NCBI RefSeq assembly: GCF_014643535.1
Contig: NZ_BMJQ01000010.1
Location: 124,001-188,000, forward strand
Length of the DNA stretch: 64,000 nt
Source: Aliidongia dinghuensis
Lineage (GTDB): Bacteria > Pseudomonadota > Alphaproteobacteria > ATCC43930 > CGMCC-115725
Direction of reading: 5' to 3'
Part shown: positions 1 to 9,644 of the stretch, piece after piece
Layout: each line of letters opens with the position of its first letter
Numbering within the stretch: position 1 is the first letter of the stretch
Translations under genes and position numbers: made by a program
Notes under the pieces: generated by a model
What the model was told of the DNA's origin: nothing
Seen by the model: the letters and a program-made list of their open reading frames with translations, nothing else
The model's database searches: none

Positions 1-81
1 ACAACGCCCACGGGCCGGCGCGCCGAGCTCGTCGCCGTCGGCCGGTCCACCTGGCTCGAACGGCTGCAAAACCCATCATGA
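1..81 (+). CDS. tsaE: C-terminal end of a probable TsaE (tRNA t6A ATPase), partial
   Basis: An open frame runs from base 1 and stops at the TGA at 79-81, overlapping the next gene's ATG in an ATGA junction. Only about 26 residues are visible, ending in RLQNPS. The identity rests mainly on context: in alphaproteobacteria tsaE commonly sits directly upstream of the amgK-murU-addB-addA block, and the arginine-rich tail fits TsaE ends. TsaE is the ATPase that helps TsaBD make the t6A modification of tRNA. The upstream part lies outside the window, so no catalytic motif can be checked. Confidence 0.45.
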   Translation, partial: TTPTGRRAELVAVGRSTWLERLQNPS

Positions 82-1106
82 TCGACCGCGACCATCTGCG
101 CCGGGAATTCGCCGCGACCGCCGGCTGGGGCCAGGCCCAGGTCCTGCGCCTGCCGAGCGACGCGTCCACTCGGACCTATTATCGGCTCCGCGACGGCGGC
201 CGGCGCGCGCTCTTGATGGATGCGCCGCCGCCGCGCGAGAAGCCGGTCGAGTTCCTGCACATGGCGCGCCTGCTCCAGGGGCTCGGATATTCGGCGCCGC
301 TGATCCTGGCCGCCGACCCGATCGCCGGTTTCGTGCTGGTCGAGGACCTGGGCGACGACACCTATACGCGGCTGATAGCCGAGGGCGCCGACGAGCACCG
401 GCTCTACGGCCTGGCGGTCGACCTGCTGGCCGACCTGCACGCGCGGTTCGATCCCACGGCGAGCCACGGCGTGCCGCCCTATTCCGACGAGATCCTGCTG
501 ACGGAGGCCGGCCAGTTCGTCGACTGGTGCCTGCCCGAGATCGCGGGCGGGCCGACCGAGCCGGCGGTGAAGGAGGAATACCTGTCGCTGTGGCAGGCGG
601 CCTTGCCGCTCGCCCGGGCGGTGCCGGCGAGCCTCACCTTGCGCGACTACCATGTCGACAACCTGATGTGGCTCTCCGACCGGCCGGGGCTCGCCGCCTG
701 CGGGTTGCTCGACTTCCAGGATTCGCTGATCGGGCCGATCGCCTACGACCTGGTCTCGCTGCTCGAGGACGCGCGGCGCGACGTGGCGCCGACGCTCGCC
801 CGCGCCATGCTGGCACGCTACCGGACGCTCCGGCCCCAGGTCGATGCGGCGGCGCTCGAGCGCTCCATGGCATTCCTCGGCGCCCAGCGCAACGCCAAGA
901 TCCTCGGCATCTTCTGCCGGCTCGCCCGGCGCGACGGCAAGCCGGTCTATTTGAAGCACCTGCCGCGCACCTGGCGGCTGCTCACGCAGAGCCTGACCCA
1001 TCCGGAGCTGGCGGCGATCAAGGACTGGATGGACGCCCATGTGCCGCCGGCGGCGCGCGGCGTGCCGGCGGGCTTGAGCGCGCTCTATCCGGAGGCCGTG
1101 CGATGA
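78..1106 (+). CDS. amgK: AmgK-type N-acetylmuramate/N-acetylglucosamine anomeric kinase (aminoglycoside phosphotransferase fold)
   Basis: 342 aa. The cytoplasmic kinase phosphorylates the anomeric position of MurNAc/GlcNAc recovered from the wall, feeding the MurU recycling route that bypasses de novo UDP-MurNAc synthesis. The APH-type catalytic loop LRDYHVDN lies at about residues 188-195, with the metal-binding LDFQD at about 211-215. The N-lobe has a small-residue-rich strand followed by LVEDLGDD. The start ATG overlaps the tsaE stop (ATGA), and the stop overlaps the start of the nucleotidyltransferase gene (ATGATGA), so translation is coupled. The amgK-murU pairing is the classical cell-wall recycling pair and makes the name fairly safe. 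A generic phosphotransferase is the alternative. Confidence 0.85.
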   Translation: MIDRDHLRREFAATAGWGQAQVLRLPSDASTRTYYRLRDGGRRALLMDAPPPREKPVEFLHMARLLQGLGYSAPLILAADPIAGFVLVEDLGDDTYTRLIAEGADEHRLYGLAVDLLADLHARFDPTASHGVPPYSDEILLTEAGQFVDWCLPEIAGGPTEPAVKEEYLSLWQAALPLARAVPASLTLRDYHVDNLMWLSDRPGLAACGLLDFQDSLIGPIAYDLVSLLEDARRDVAPTLARAMLARYRTLRPQVDAAALERSMAFLGAQRNAKILGIFCRLARRDGKPVYLKHLPRTWRLLTQSLTHPELAAIKDWMDAHVPPAARGVPAGLSALYPEAVR

Positions 1107-1828
1107 TCCGCCCGACGGTCGGCATGGTGCTGGCGGCCGGGCGCGGCGAGCGCTTGCGCCCGCTGACCGATACGGTCCCGAAGCCGCTGGTGCCCGTGCT
1201 GGGCCGGCCGCTACTCGACCACGCGATCGACCGGCTCGCCGCGTTCGGCGTCCAGCGCATCGTGGTCAACGTCCATCACCTGGGCGAGCAGATCGCCCTG
1301 CACCTGAAGTCCCGCACCGCGCCCGAGATCGTGATCTCGCGCGAGAAGAAGGCGCTCGAGACCGGCGGCGGCGTCGTGCATGCGCTGTCGCTGCTGGGCC
1401 CCCAGCCGTTCTTCGCGGTCAATGGCGATTCGCTGTGGTTCGACGGCATGACGCCGGCGCTCGACCGGCTCGCCGCCGCGTTCGACCCGGCGCGGCACGA
1501 CGTCATGCTGCTGCTCCAGCGCACGACGGGCGCCGTCGGCTACGAGCAGAATCGCGGGGATTTCTTCCTCGACGCCAATGGCCTGCCGCGCCGGGTCGGC
1601 GCCGGCGAGATCGCGCCCTACCTCTATGCCGGCGTGCAGATCCTGTCGCCGCAGCTGTTCGGGGACGCGCCGGCGGGCGCCTTCTCGCTCAACCGGATCT
1701 ACGACCGGGCGCTCGCGGCCGGCCGCCTGGGTGCCATCGTCCATGACGGCGAATGGTACACGGTGACCGACGAAGCGGGCCTGGAGGAGGTCCGCGCCCA
1801 TCTCGCCCGGCGCCGGACCGAGCGCTAG
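1103..1828 (+). CDS. murU: MurU-type N-acetylmuramate-1-phosphate uridylyltransferase
   Basis: 241 aa from the ATG at 1103, chosen because the nucleotidyltransferase signature begins a few residues later; an open frame extends upstream but is only the shadow of amgK. The signature LAAGRGERLRPLTD followed by PKPLVPV (residues about 10-32) is the NTP-binding and sugar-phosphate motif of the glucose-1-phosphate nucleotidyltransferase family. FAVNGDSLW supplies the metal-binding Asp. Following AmgK, it should convert MurNAc-1-P to UDP-MurNAc. The gene overlaps amgK by 4 bases and is followed after 6 bases by addB. Without the amgK neighbour it could only be called a sugar nucleotidyltransferase. 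Confidence 0.85.
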   Translation: MIRPTVGMVLAAGRGERLRPLTDTVPKPLVPVLGRPLLDHAIDRLAAFGVQRIVVNVHHLGEQIALHLKSRTAPEIVISREKKALETGGGVVHALSLLGPQPFFAVNGDSLWFDGMTPALDRLAAAFDPARHDVMLLLQRTTGAVGYEQNRGDFFLDANGLPRRVGAGEIAPYLYAGVQILSPQLFGDAPAGAFSLNRIYDRALAAGRLGAIVHDGEWYTVTDEAGLEEVRAHLARRRTER

Positions 1829-1834
1829 GCGCCG

Positions 1835-4810
1835 ATGGAGCCCGCCCCGGCCGGCATCGATGGCGCGCGGATTTTCACGATTCCGGCCACGCTGCCGTTC
1901 CTCGATGCGCTCGTCGCGGGCTTGGCCGAGCGCTTCGGCCCCTCGCCGCTGGCGCTCGCGGAAGCGACCATCCTGCTGCCGAGCCGCCGCGCCTGCCGAG
2001 CGCTCAGCGACGCATTCCTCAAGGCCTCGGGCGGGCGGCCGATGCTGCTGCCCCGGCTCGCGGCGCTCGGCGACATCGACGCGGACGAGATCGAGCTCAC
2101 CGCCGGCGGCGCGCTCGCCGACACGCTCGACCTGCCGCCGGCGATAGCACCCCTGCGCCGCCGCCTGCTGCTGGCGCGGCTGATCCATCGCTGGGGCGAG
2201 CGGCGCGACGGCTCGCCGATCCTGCCGGGCCAGGCCGTGGCCCTTGCCGACGACCTCGCCCGCCTCATCGACCAGGCCTGGACCGAGGAGGTCGGGTTCG
2301 ACCGGCTCGACCGGCTGGTGCCGGCGGAGCTGGCGCGCCACTGGCAGATCACGGTCGATTTCCTGAAGATCGTGACCGAGCATTGGCCCGCCCTGCTGGC
2401 GGACGAGGGCGCGATCGACCCGGCCGACCGGCGCAACCGGCTGATCCGGGCGCAGACGGCCGCCTGGCGCGCGGCGCCCCCCGCGGGCCCGGTCATCGCC
2501 GCCGGCTTCGGCAGCGCCATCCCGGCCGCGGCCGAGCTGCTGGGCCTGATCGCGACCCTGCCGCACGGCGCCGTCGTGCTGCCCGGCGTCGAGACCGGCG
2601 CCGACGCGGACCTGTGGCTCGCGATCGGCCAGGACCCGACCCATCCGCAATACGGCCTGGCGCGGCTGCTTACCCACCTGGGTGTCGCGCACGACGACCT
2701 GCCGTCTTGGCCGGCGCCGGGCATCGAACCCGCCGCCCCGGCGCGGGCCGATCTCCTCAGCGAGATGATGCGGCCGGCCGCGGTCAGCGACCGCTGGCGC
2801 GGGCTCGGCGCGCTTTCGTCGGACGCGACGCGCGGCCTCGCCCGGCTCGACTGCCCGGGGCCGCAGGAAGAGGCCGGCACGATCGCGCTCCTGATGCGCC
2901 ATCGGCTGGAGACGCCCGGCTCGACCGCCATGCTGGTGACGCCGGACCGCGGCCTCGCCCGGCGCGTCGCGGCCGAGCTCAAGCGCTGGGACATCGAGAT
3001 CGACGATTCCGCCGGCGTGCCGCTCAATCAGACCCCGCCGGGCGTGCTGCTGCGGCTCTTGGCCGACGCCGCGGCCGAGGATCTGGCACCGGTGCCGCTG
3101 CTGTCGCTCCTGAAGCACCCGCTCGTCTCGGGCGGCATGGCGCGCGGCAGCTTCCGCGCCGCGGTGCGCCGGCTCGAGCGGCTCTGCCTGCGCGGGCCCC
3201 GTCCGGCTCCGGGCCTTACCGGCCTGCGCCGCATTGCTGAAGACACCAATGAGGACTTGGCTCCGCTGGTCGATCGGCTCGAGCGGCTGCTGGGTCCGTT
3301 CCTTGCCGAGATCGCAGCGCCGGAGACGACATTGCAGGCGGCGCTCGCGGCCGGGATCGCGACAGCGGAAGCCTTGTGCGCGACGGACGACACGGCCGGC
3401 GCCGCGGTGCTGTGGGCCGAGGAGGCCGGTGACAGCCTCGCCAATTTCGTGGCGGAGCTGCACGAGGCGGCGACAGGCTTCCCGCCCGTCGCCGGCGCCG
3501 ATTATCCGGTGCTGCTCGAAGCGCTGCTCGCCGGCGGCGTCGTGCGCCCGCGCTTCGGCAAGCATCCGCGCCTGCAGATCCTGGGCACGCTCGAAGCGCG
3601 GCTGCAGCAGGCCGACCTCGTCATTCTCGGCGGCCTCAACGAAGGCGTCTGGCCGCCCGACGCCGTGGCCGATCCCTGGCTGTCGCGCCCGATGCGCCGC
3701 GATTTCGGCCTGGAGCCGGCGGAGGCGCTGATCGGCCTCGCCGCCCACGACTTCACCATGGCGGCGACCGCGGGTGAGGTCGTGCTGACGCGCGCCATCC
3801 GGGCCGAGGGGGCACCGACCGTGCCGTCGCGCTGGCTCCTGCGGCTCGACACGGTGCTGCGCGCCGGCGGCGGCGCGCTCGACACGGCGCGCGTGCTGCC
3901 GTTCCTCGCCTGGCAGGCCCGGCTCGACACGCCGGACGCGGTCCGGCCCTGCGCCCCGCCGGCGCCGACCCCGCCCAGCCACGCCCGGCCGCGCCGCCTG
4001 TCGGTGACCGAGATCGAGACCTGGATGCGCGATCCCTACGCGATCTATGCGCGCCATGTCTTGAAGCTGCGCCCGCTCGACCCGCTCGACGCCGATCCGG
4101 GCGTGGCCGAGCGCGGCACCTTCATCCACGAAGCGCTTGACCGCTTCATCCGCGAGCGCACGCCGGCAGCGGAGCCCTTGACCCAGCTCGTCGCCATCGG
4201 GCGCGAGGTGTTCGGCGAGGCGCTCGCCCGGCCCGGCGTCTGGGCCTTCTGGTGGCCGCGCTTCCTGCGCATCGCGGACTGGTTCGTCGCGGCCGAGGCC
4301 GAGCGGCGGCCCGCGATCCTCGAGAGCTTCACCGAATGCCGCGGGCGGCTCGAGCTCGAAACCGCGGGCGGCCGCTTCCTGGTCGAGGGCAAGGCCGACC
4401 GGATCGACTTGCTCCGTGACGGCGGCGCCGCCCTCATCGACTACAAGACCGGCGGCGTGCCCCGGCCCGAGGAGGTGCAGCTGGGATATGCCCCGCAGCT
4501 GCCGCTCGAGGCCGCGATGCTGCAGAGTGGCGGCTTCCAGCCGGTCCCGGCGCGCGCCGTCACCGACCTCGCCTTCTGGCGGCTCACCGGCAACGATCCG
4601 CCGGCCGAGATCAGCCCCGCCGGCGGCAAGGACGCCAACCCGGCCGAGCTTGCCCGGGCGGCCCGGCTCGGCCTCGAACGGCTGGTCACACGCTACGACG
4701 ATCCCTCGACACCCTATCGCTCGCTGCCGCGGCCGGAGCGCGCCGGGCGCTACCGCGACTATGACCATCTGGCGCGCGTCGCCGAATGGGGCTCGGTGAG
4801 CGGCGAATGA
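1835..4810 (+). CDS. addB: Double-strand break repair protein AddB (inactivated helicase-like, nuclease subunit)
   Basis: 991 aa, the usual length for alphaproteobacterial AddB. It is one half of the AddAB helicase-nuclease that resects double-strand ends for RecA loading. The N-terminal part is the degenerate UvrD-like fold without a good Walker A, typical of this AddB branch. The C-terminal PD-(D/E)XK nuclease shows FLVEGKADRIDLL followed by LIDYKTGG at about residue 868. The motif LGGLNEGVWPP near residue 600 is characteristic of the AddB/RecC-like family. The stop overlaps the addA start (ATGA), so the two subunits are made together. Confidence 0.93.
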   Translation: MEPAPAGIDGARIFTIPATLPFLDALVAGLAERFGPSPLALAEATILLPSRRACRALSDAFLKASGGRPMLLPRLAALGDIDADEIELTAGGALADTLDLPPAIAPLRRRLLLARLIHRWGERRDGSPILPGQAVALADDLARLIDQAWTEEVGFDRLDRLVPAELARHWQITVDFLKIVTEHWPALLADEGAIDPADRRNRLIRAQTAAWRAAPPAGPVIAAGFGSAIPAAAELLGLIATLPHGAVVLPGVETGADADLWLAIGQDPTHPQYGLARLLTHLGVAHDDLPSWPAPGIEPAAPARADLLSEMMRPAAVSDRWRGLGALSSDATRGLARLDCPGPQEEAGTIALLMRHRLETPGSTAMLVTPDRGLARRVAAELKRWDIEIDDSAGVPLNQTPPGVLLRLLADAAAEDLAPVPLLSLLKHPLVSGGMARGSFRAAVRRLERLCLRGPRPAPGLTGLRRIAEDTNEDLAPLVDRLERLLGPFLAEIAAPETTLQAALAAGIATAEALCATDDTAGAAVLWAEEAGDSLANFVAELHEAATGFPPVAGADYPVLLEALLAGGVVRPRFGKHPRLQILGTLEARLQQADLVILGGLNEGVWPPDAVADPWLSRPMRRDFGLEPAEALIGLAAHDFTMAATAGEVVLTRAIRAEGAPTVPSRWLLRLDTVLRAGGGALDTARVLPFLAWQARLDTPDAVRPCAPPAPTPPSHARPRRLSVTEIETWMRDPYAIYARHVLKLRPLDPLDADPGVAERGTFIHEALDRFIRERTPAAEPLTQLVAIGREVFGEALARPGVWAFWWPRFLRIADWFVAAEAERRPAILESFTECRGRLELETAGGRFLVEGKADRIDLLRDGGAALIDYKTGGVPRPEEVQLGYAPQLPLEAAMLQSGGFQPVPARAVTDLAFWRLTGNDPPAEISPAGGKDANPAELARAARLGLERLVTRYDDPSTPYRSLPRPERAGRYRDYDHLARVAEWGSVSGE

Positions 4811-7800
4811 GCCCCGATCACGACAAGATCGACCCAACCAAGGTTCAGCAGCTGGCGTCGGACGGTCGGGCCTCGGTCTGGGTCGCGGCCTCCGCCGGCA
4901 CCGGCAAGACCAAGGTTTTGACCGACCGGCTCTTGAATCTGCTCTTGGCCGACACGCCGCCCAGCAGGCTGCTGTGCCTGACCTTCACCAAGGCCGCCGC
5001 GGCCGAAATGGCGAACCGGCTCAACGAGCGCCTGTCGGGCTGGGCGACCGAGACCGATGCGCGGCTGCGTGCGGACGTCGCGGGCCTGATCGGCGAGGCG
5101 GAGCGCAATGTGCCGCCGGAGATGCTCGACCGCGCGCGCCGGCTGTTCGCGCGCGTGCTCGACACGCCGGGCGGCATGCGCATCCTCACCATCCATGCGT
5201 TCTGCCAGTCCGTGCTGCGCCGTTTCCCGCTCGAAGCCGGCCTGCCGCCGCAGTTCGAGGTCATGGACGACCGCAGTGCCACCGAGCTGTTGGAGGAAGC
5301 GCGCCTCGGCGTGCTGACGGCGGCGCGCGCGGCGGCGGACGACCTGGGCGCCGCGCTCGACGAGGTCACGCGCCATGCGGGCGAGCTCGCCTTCGCCGAG
5401 CTGATGCAAGCGCTGACGACAGAGCGCGGCCGGCTCGCCCAGCTGATCGCCGAGGCCGGCGGGCTGGCGCCCTATCTCGAGCATCTGCACCGGCGCCTGG
5501 GGGTCGCCCCCGGCGAGACGGAGGAGAGCGCCGTCGCCGCGGCTTGCCGCGAGGCAGCCTTCGACGGCGCCGGCCTGCGGCACGCGACGGAAGCGCTCAA
5601 CGGCGGCAGCAAGACCGACGCCGCGCGCGGTGCTTGCCTCGCCGCCTGGCTCGGCGATCCCGAGGGCCGCCCGGCACGCTTCGCCGACTATGCCGCGGCC
5701 TTCCTCACGGCCGAGGGCGAGCCGCGCAAGACGCTTGCCACCAAGGCCGTGCTGACGGCGGATCCTCGTATCGGCAACGTGCTGGCGGCCGAGCAGGCGC
5801 GCATCAAGCGGGTCCGCGACCGGTTGGCGGCTGTCGTCGTGGCCCGGGCGAGCGCCGGGCTCGCCCGCCTCGCCGCCGGCTTCCTCGACGCCTATGAAGC
5901 GGAAAAGCGCCGGCGCGGGCTGCTCGACTACGACGACCTGATCCTGGCAACGCGCGACTTGCTCGACCGGCCCGGCATCGCGCCCTGGGTGCTGTTCAAG
6001 CTCGACGGCGGCATCGACCATATCCTGATCGACGAGGCACAGGATACGAACCCGGACCAGTGGCGCGTAGTCGAGGCGCTCGCCGCCGAGTTCTTCGCCG
6101 GCGAAGGTGCCGCCCCGCCGGTGCGCACGATCTTCGCGGTCGGCGACGCCAAGCAGTCGATCTTCAGTTTCCAGCGCGCCGACCCGCAGGAATTCCTGCG
6201 CATGCAGCGGCATTTCGCCCGGCGGGTGACCGAGGCCGACCGGCTGTGGCGCGAGGTGCCGCTGCAGGTCTCGTTCCGCTCGACCGCGGCGGTGCTGGAG
6301 ACGGTCGACGCGGTGTTCGCCCTCGATGAGGCGCGCGCGGGGGTGGCGCTCGACGGCGCCCTCATCCAGCATACGCCATTCCGCGCCGGCCATGCCGGCC
6401 GCGTCGAGCTGTGGCCGGCCTTGAAGCCTGACGACGACGAGGAAGAAGAGCCCTGGGCCGAGCCGGTCGAGCAGCGCGCGATCGAGGCGCCGCGCGGCCG
6501 GCTCGCCCGCCGCATCGCCGCCACCATCGCCCATTGGATCCGCACGGGCGAGCCGCTGCCGGCGCGCGGCCGGCCGGTCCGCGCCGGCGACGTGCTGATC
6601 CTGGTCCGGCGCCGCGGTGGCTTCGTGACCGAGCTGGTGCGCGAGCTGAAGCAGGCAGGCGTGCCGGTTGCCGGTGCCGACCGCATGGTGCTGACCGCCC
6701 AGCTTGCCGTCATGGATCTGGTGGCGCTCGGCCGCGTGCTGCTGCTGCCCGACGACGACCTGACGCTGGCCTCAGTGCTGAAGAGCCCGCTCCTCGGGCT
6801 CGACGAGGACGCGCTCTATCGCCTGGCCCACGGCCGCGACGGCAGCCTGTGGCAGGCGCTGGCGACGGCGGACGAGCCCGCCATGGTCGTGGCGCGCGAC
6901 ACGCTCGGCCGGCTCCTGGCGCGCGCCGATTTCGTGCCGCCCCATCGGCTTTACGCGGAGTTCCTGGGCGCCGGCGGCGCCCGCCGGCGGCTGATCGGCC
7001 GGCTTGGCCCCGAGGCGGCTGACGCGATCGACGAGTTCCTGGCCCAGACCCTCGCCTACGAGCGCGCCCATGTCCCTTCGCTCGAAGGCTTCCTCTCCTG
7101 GCTCGAGCGCGGCGAAGCGGACATCAAGCGCGACCTCGACCAGGGCGGCCGCGACGAGGTCCGCATCATGACGGTCCACGGCTCGAAGGGGCTGCAGGCG
7201 CCGATCGTGTTCCTGCCCGACACGGTGCAGGCGCCGGTGCAGCTGCCGCCGCTGCTGTGGCCGGCCGGCGCCGGCCTGATGCTGTGGCGCCCGGCCAAGG
7301 GTGCCGGCGAGCTGATGAGCGAGGCCGCGCGCAGTGCCGCGCGGGCCCGGCGCGACGAGGAATATCGCCGCCTGCTCTATGTGGCGCTGACGCGTGCCGA
7401 GGACCGGCTCTATGTCGCCGGCTGGCGCGGCAAGCGCGACCAGGCCGGCTCCTGGTACGACCTGATCGACGCCGGGCTCGCCCACATCGGCCGGGTGGAA
7501 GCGGTCGCCGGCCCGCCCGGCCACGAGCCGTTTCCGAAATGCTGGGTCCATGACACGCCGCAAAGCGCGCCGGCCAGAGCCGACACTCGCCCGACCGAGG
7601 CGGCCCTGAGCGACGAGGCGCTGCCCGACTTCGCGCTCCGGCCCCGGCCCGACGAGCCGTCGCCGCCCCGACCGCTCGTGGCCTCCCGGCCGAGCGAGGC
7701 GGAGCCGGCGGCGACCTCGCCGCTCGGCCCCGGCAACGATTCAAGGGGCAACGATACCAGGCGCTTCCAGCGCGGCCTCTTGATCCATCGCCTGATGCAG

Positions 7801-8253
7801 TCCCTGCCGGATCTCACGGAGGCGGCGCGCGAGCCGGCGGCACGGCGCTTCCTCGCCCAGCCGGCCCACGGGCTCGACCCGGCCGAGCAGAACGCCATCG
7901 CGCGCGAGACGCTGGCGGTGCTGCGCCATCCGGAATTCGGGCCGCTGTTCGGTCCGGGCTCGCGCGCCGAGGTGCCGGTCGTCGGCCTCGTCGACGGGCG
8001 CGCGCTCAACGGCCGGATCGACCGGTTGGTCGTGACCGCCGAGGCGGTCATGATCGTCGACTACAAGACCAATCGGCCCCCGCCGGTCGAGGCCGCCGCC
8101 GTGGCGCCGGCCTATGTCGAGCAACTGGCGGCCTATCGCGCGGCCCTGGCTCTGATCTACCCCGGCCAGCGCATCCGCACGCTGCTGCTATGGACCGACG
8201 GGCCGCGGCTCATGGAGATCGCGCCTGGGGACGGTGCTCAGGGGATCTCGTAG
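4807..8253 (+). CDS. addA: Double-strand break repair helicase-nuclease AddA
   Basis: 1148 aa from ATG 4807, which overlaps the addB stop; a second in-frame ATG at 4786 lies inside addB and would add seven residues. Walker A ASAGTGKTKVL lies at about 29-38, followed by LCLTFTKAAAAEM (motif Ia). Walker B IDEAQDT is near residue 410, GDAKQSIFSFQ is motif III, and VHGSKGLQAPIV and YVALTRAEDRL are motifs V/VI. The C-terminal RecB-like nuclease is shown by GRIDRLVV and IVDYKTNR at about residue 1084. It is the active 3'-5' helicase and second nuclease of AddAB. Its last 16 bases overlap the 3' end of the convergent cyclase gene. In many relatives trxA follows directly; here a cyclase intervenes. 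Confidence 0.95.
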   Translation: MSPDHDKIDPTKVQQLASDGRASVWVAASAGTGKTKVLTDRLLNLLLADTPPSRLLCLTFTKAAAAEMANRLNERLSGWATETDARLRADVAGLIGEAERNVPPEMLDRARRLFARVLDTPGGMRILTIHAFCQSVLRRFPLEAGLPPQFEVMDDRSATELLEEARLGVLTAARAAADDLGAALDEVTRHAGELAFAELMQALTTERGRLAQLIAEAGGLAPYLEHLHRRLGVAPGETEESAVAAACREAAFDGAGLRHATEALNGGSKTDAARGACLAAWLGDPEGRPARFADYAAAFLTAEGEPRKTLATKAVLTADPRIGNVLAAEQARIKRVRDRLAAVVVARASAGLARLAAGFLDAYEAEKRRRGLLDYDDLILATRDLLDRPGIAPWVLFKLDGGIDHILIDEAQDTNPDQWRVVEALAAEFFAGEGAAPPVRTIFAVGDAKQSIFSFQRADPQEFLRMQRHFARRVTEADRLWREVPLQVSFRSTAAVLETVDAVFALDEARAGVALDGALIQHTPFRAGHAGRVELWPALKPDDDEEEEPWAEPVEQRAIEAPRGRLARRIAATIAHWIRTGEPLPARGRPVRAGDVLILVRRRGGFVTELVRELKQAGVPVAGADRMVLTAQLAVMDLVALGRVLLLPDDDLTLASVLKSPLLGLDEDALYRLAHGRDGSLWQALATADEPAMVVARDTLGRLLARADFVPPHRLYAEFLGAGGARRRLIGRLGPEAADAIDEFLAQTLAYERAHVPSLEGFLSWLERGEADIKRDLDQGGRDEVRIMTVHGSKGLQAPIVFLPDTVQAPVQLPPLLWPAGAGLMLWRPAKGAGELMSEAARSAARARRDEEYRRLLYVALTRAEDRLYVAGWRGKRDQAGSWYDLIDAGLAHIGRVEAVAGPPGHEPFPKCWVHDTPQSAPARADTRPTEAALSDEALPDFALRPRPDEPSPPRPLVASRPSEAEPAATSPLGPGNDSRGNDTRRFQRGLLIHRLMQSLPDLTEAAREPAARRFLAQPAHGLDPAEQNAIARETLAVLRHPEFGPLFGPGSRAEVPVVGLVDGRALNGRIDRLVVTAEAVMIVDYKTNRPPPVEAAAVAPAYVEQLAAYRAALALIYPGQRIRTLLLWTDGPRLMEIAPGDGAQGIS

Positions 8254-9644
8254 ACGGTGACGTGATGGCCGACTCCGCGCAGCAAATGGTCCTGCGCCTT
8301 CGGCCTGATGCCGTTCGCCGCCAGCAGCCGCGCCGCCTCGGCATTATCCACGACCTGCTCGCTCGCGAAGATCGAGCGCGAGACGGCCAGGCCCTGGACG
8401 CGCGAGGCGATATTGACGGTCTGGCCGAAATAATCCTGCCGCTCGTTCAGCATCACGGCGAGGCACGGGCCTTCGTGGATGCCGATCTTGACCAGCAGGT
8501 CCGCGTCGAGGTCGCGCAGTGCCTCGCGCATGCTGAGCGCCGCCGCGATCGCCCGGTCCGGCGTCGGGAAGGTCGCCATGACCGCGTCGCCGATCGTCTT
8601 GACCACGGCGCCCGCCTCAGCCGCGACGATCCGGTGCAGCACCTCGAAATGCGCCCGCACCAGGTCGAAGGCGACCAGGTCGCCGACACGCTCGTAGAGC
8701 TCGGTCGAGCCCTTGAGGTCGGTAAAGAGGAACGTGAGGCTGGTGATCTTGAGCCGCTGGTTGATGTTGAGCGTCTCGGTCCGATAGAGGTCGCGGAAGG
8801 TCTGGTTGGTGAGCAGCCGCTTCGCCGTGAGGAAGGGCTTGCGTCGGCCAAGCAGCTCGTGGAGCGCGTCGCCGGCGGCCCAGACGCCGGGCAGCGTGCG
8901 CGTGTCGCTCTGGTTCTCGATCGCGATGCGCAGCGGGCCGGGCGCCATCTGCAAGGTCCCGGTCGAGGCGTGGCCGCGGTCCAACACGATCGACAGCGTG
9001 TGCCGCTCGCGCGTCGGCTCGCCCTCGACCTGGATGAACTGCGCCGCGTGGGTCACCGGGTCGAACAGGATGAAGAAGCCGGCCGGCAGCTGCAGCGACA
9101 GGATGGCCTTGTCGCCGCTCGGCAGTTCGACCGATTCGAGCACGATTTCCTCGAGTATCGCGTCGAGCGTCGCGTCGTCCGGCACGTCGACGCCGGAGCT
9201 CCAGAACACCTGTCGGAAATATTCCGCAAAGGGCAGCGTGTGCGGCTCGTGCGCCGTGATGTGGCGGATGCGCGGGCTGACCGTGAACGTCACCTCGACC
9301 ATCTCGTCGAGCGTCGGCTCATAGCCGGCGGCGCAGAGCGCGCATTCATATTCCTCGCGATCGACCGTCTTCAGCGTGGACCCGGCGTCGAGCACGCCGC
9401 CACAGCCGGGACAGAGCACGTTCCACCAGAGCTCGAAGATGCCGAGCCGGGCCGCATGCAGGAAGGCCGCGATCACGGCCTCTTCGTCCAGGGACCGCCT
9501 GGCCGCGAAATCGAGCGCATTCACCCGGCAGAGGTCGCGGTCCGGCGCGTTCGCGACCTGCCCCTCGATCGCCTCCGCCACCGCCGGATCGGCGACCTGC
9601 CTGAGGCTGGCGAAGAGGGCCTCGGCTTCGCTGGACAACTGCAT
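8238..9644 (-). CDS. Adenylate/guanylate cyclase with N-terminal DUF5939-like zinc-ribbon region
   Basis: 468 aa. The C-terminal half (from about residue 302) is a class III cyclase homology domain. TFLFTDLKGST provides the first metal Asp, VKTIGDAVMATF contains the second metal Asp region, and FGQTVNIASRVQ is the Asn/Arg transition-state helix. The N-terminal part holds a four-cysteine ribbon, CPGC at 78-81 and CALC at 101-104, and a long region resembling DUF5939, which is found fused to such cyclases. It makes a cyclic nucleotide messenger; ATP or GTP specificity cannot be read safely. The gene is convergent with addA, overlapping it by 16 bases, and divergent from trxA. Confidence 0.85.
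   Translation of the reverse strand: MQLSSEAEALFASLRQVADPAVAEAIEGQVANAPDRDLCRVNALDFAARRSLDEEAVIAAFLHAARLGIFELWWNVLCPGCGGVLDAGSTLKTVDREEYECALCAAGYEPTLDEMVEVTFTVSPRIRHITAHEPHTLPFAEYFRQVFWSSGVDVPDDATLDAILEEIVLESVELPSGDKAILSLQLPAGFFILFDPVTHAAQFIQVEGEPTRERHTLSIVLDRGHASTGTLQMAPGPLRIAIENQSDTRTLPGVWAAGDALHELLGRRKPFLTAKRLLTNQTFRDLYRTETLNINQRLKITSLTFLFTDLKGSTELYERVGDLVAFDLVRAHFEVLHRIVAAEAGAVVKTIGDAVMATFPTPDRAIAAALSMREALRDLDADLLVKIGIHEGPCLAVMLNERQDYFGQTVNIASRVQGLAVSRSIFASEQVVDNAEAARLLAANGIRPKAQDHLLRGVGHHVTVYEIP

Noticed and set aside
1211..4837. A 1208-codon open frame on the minus strand over murU and addB
   Set aside because: It is a GC-rich shadow opposite two well-supported genes; its translation is low-complexity Arg/Gly/Ala with no recognisable domain.
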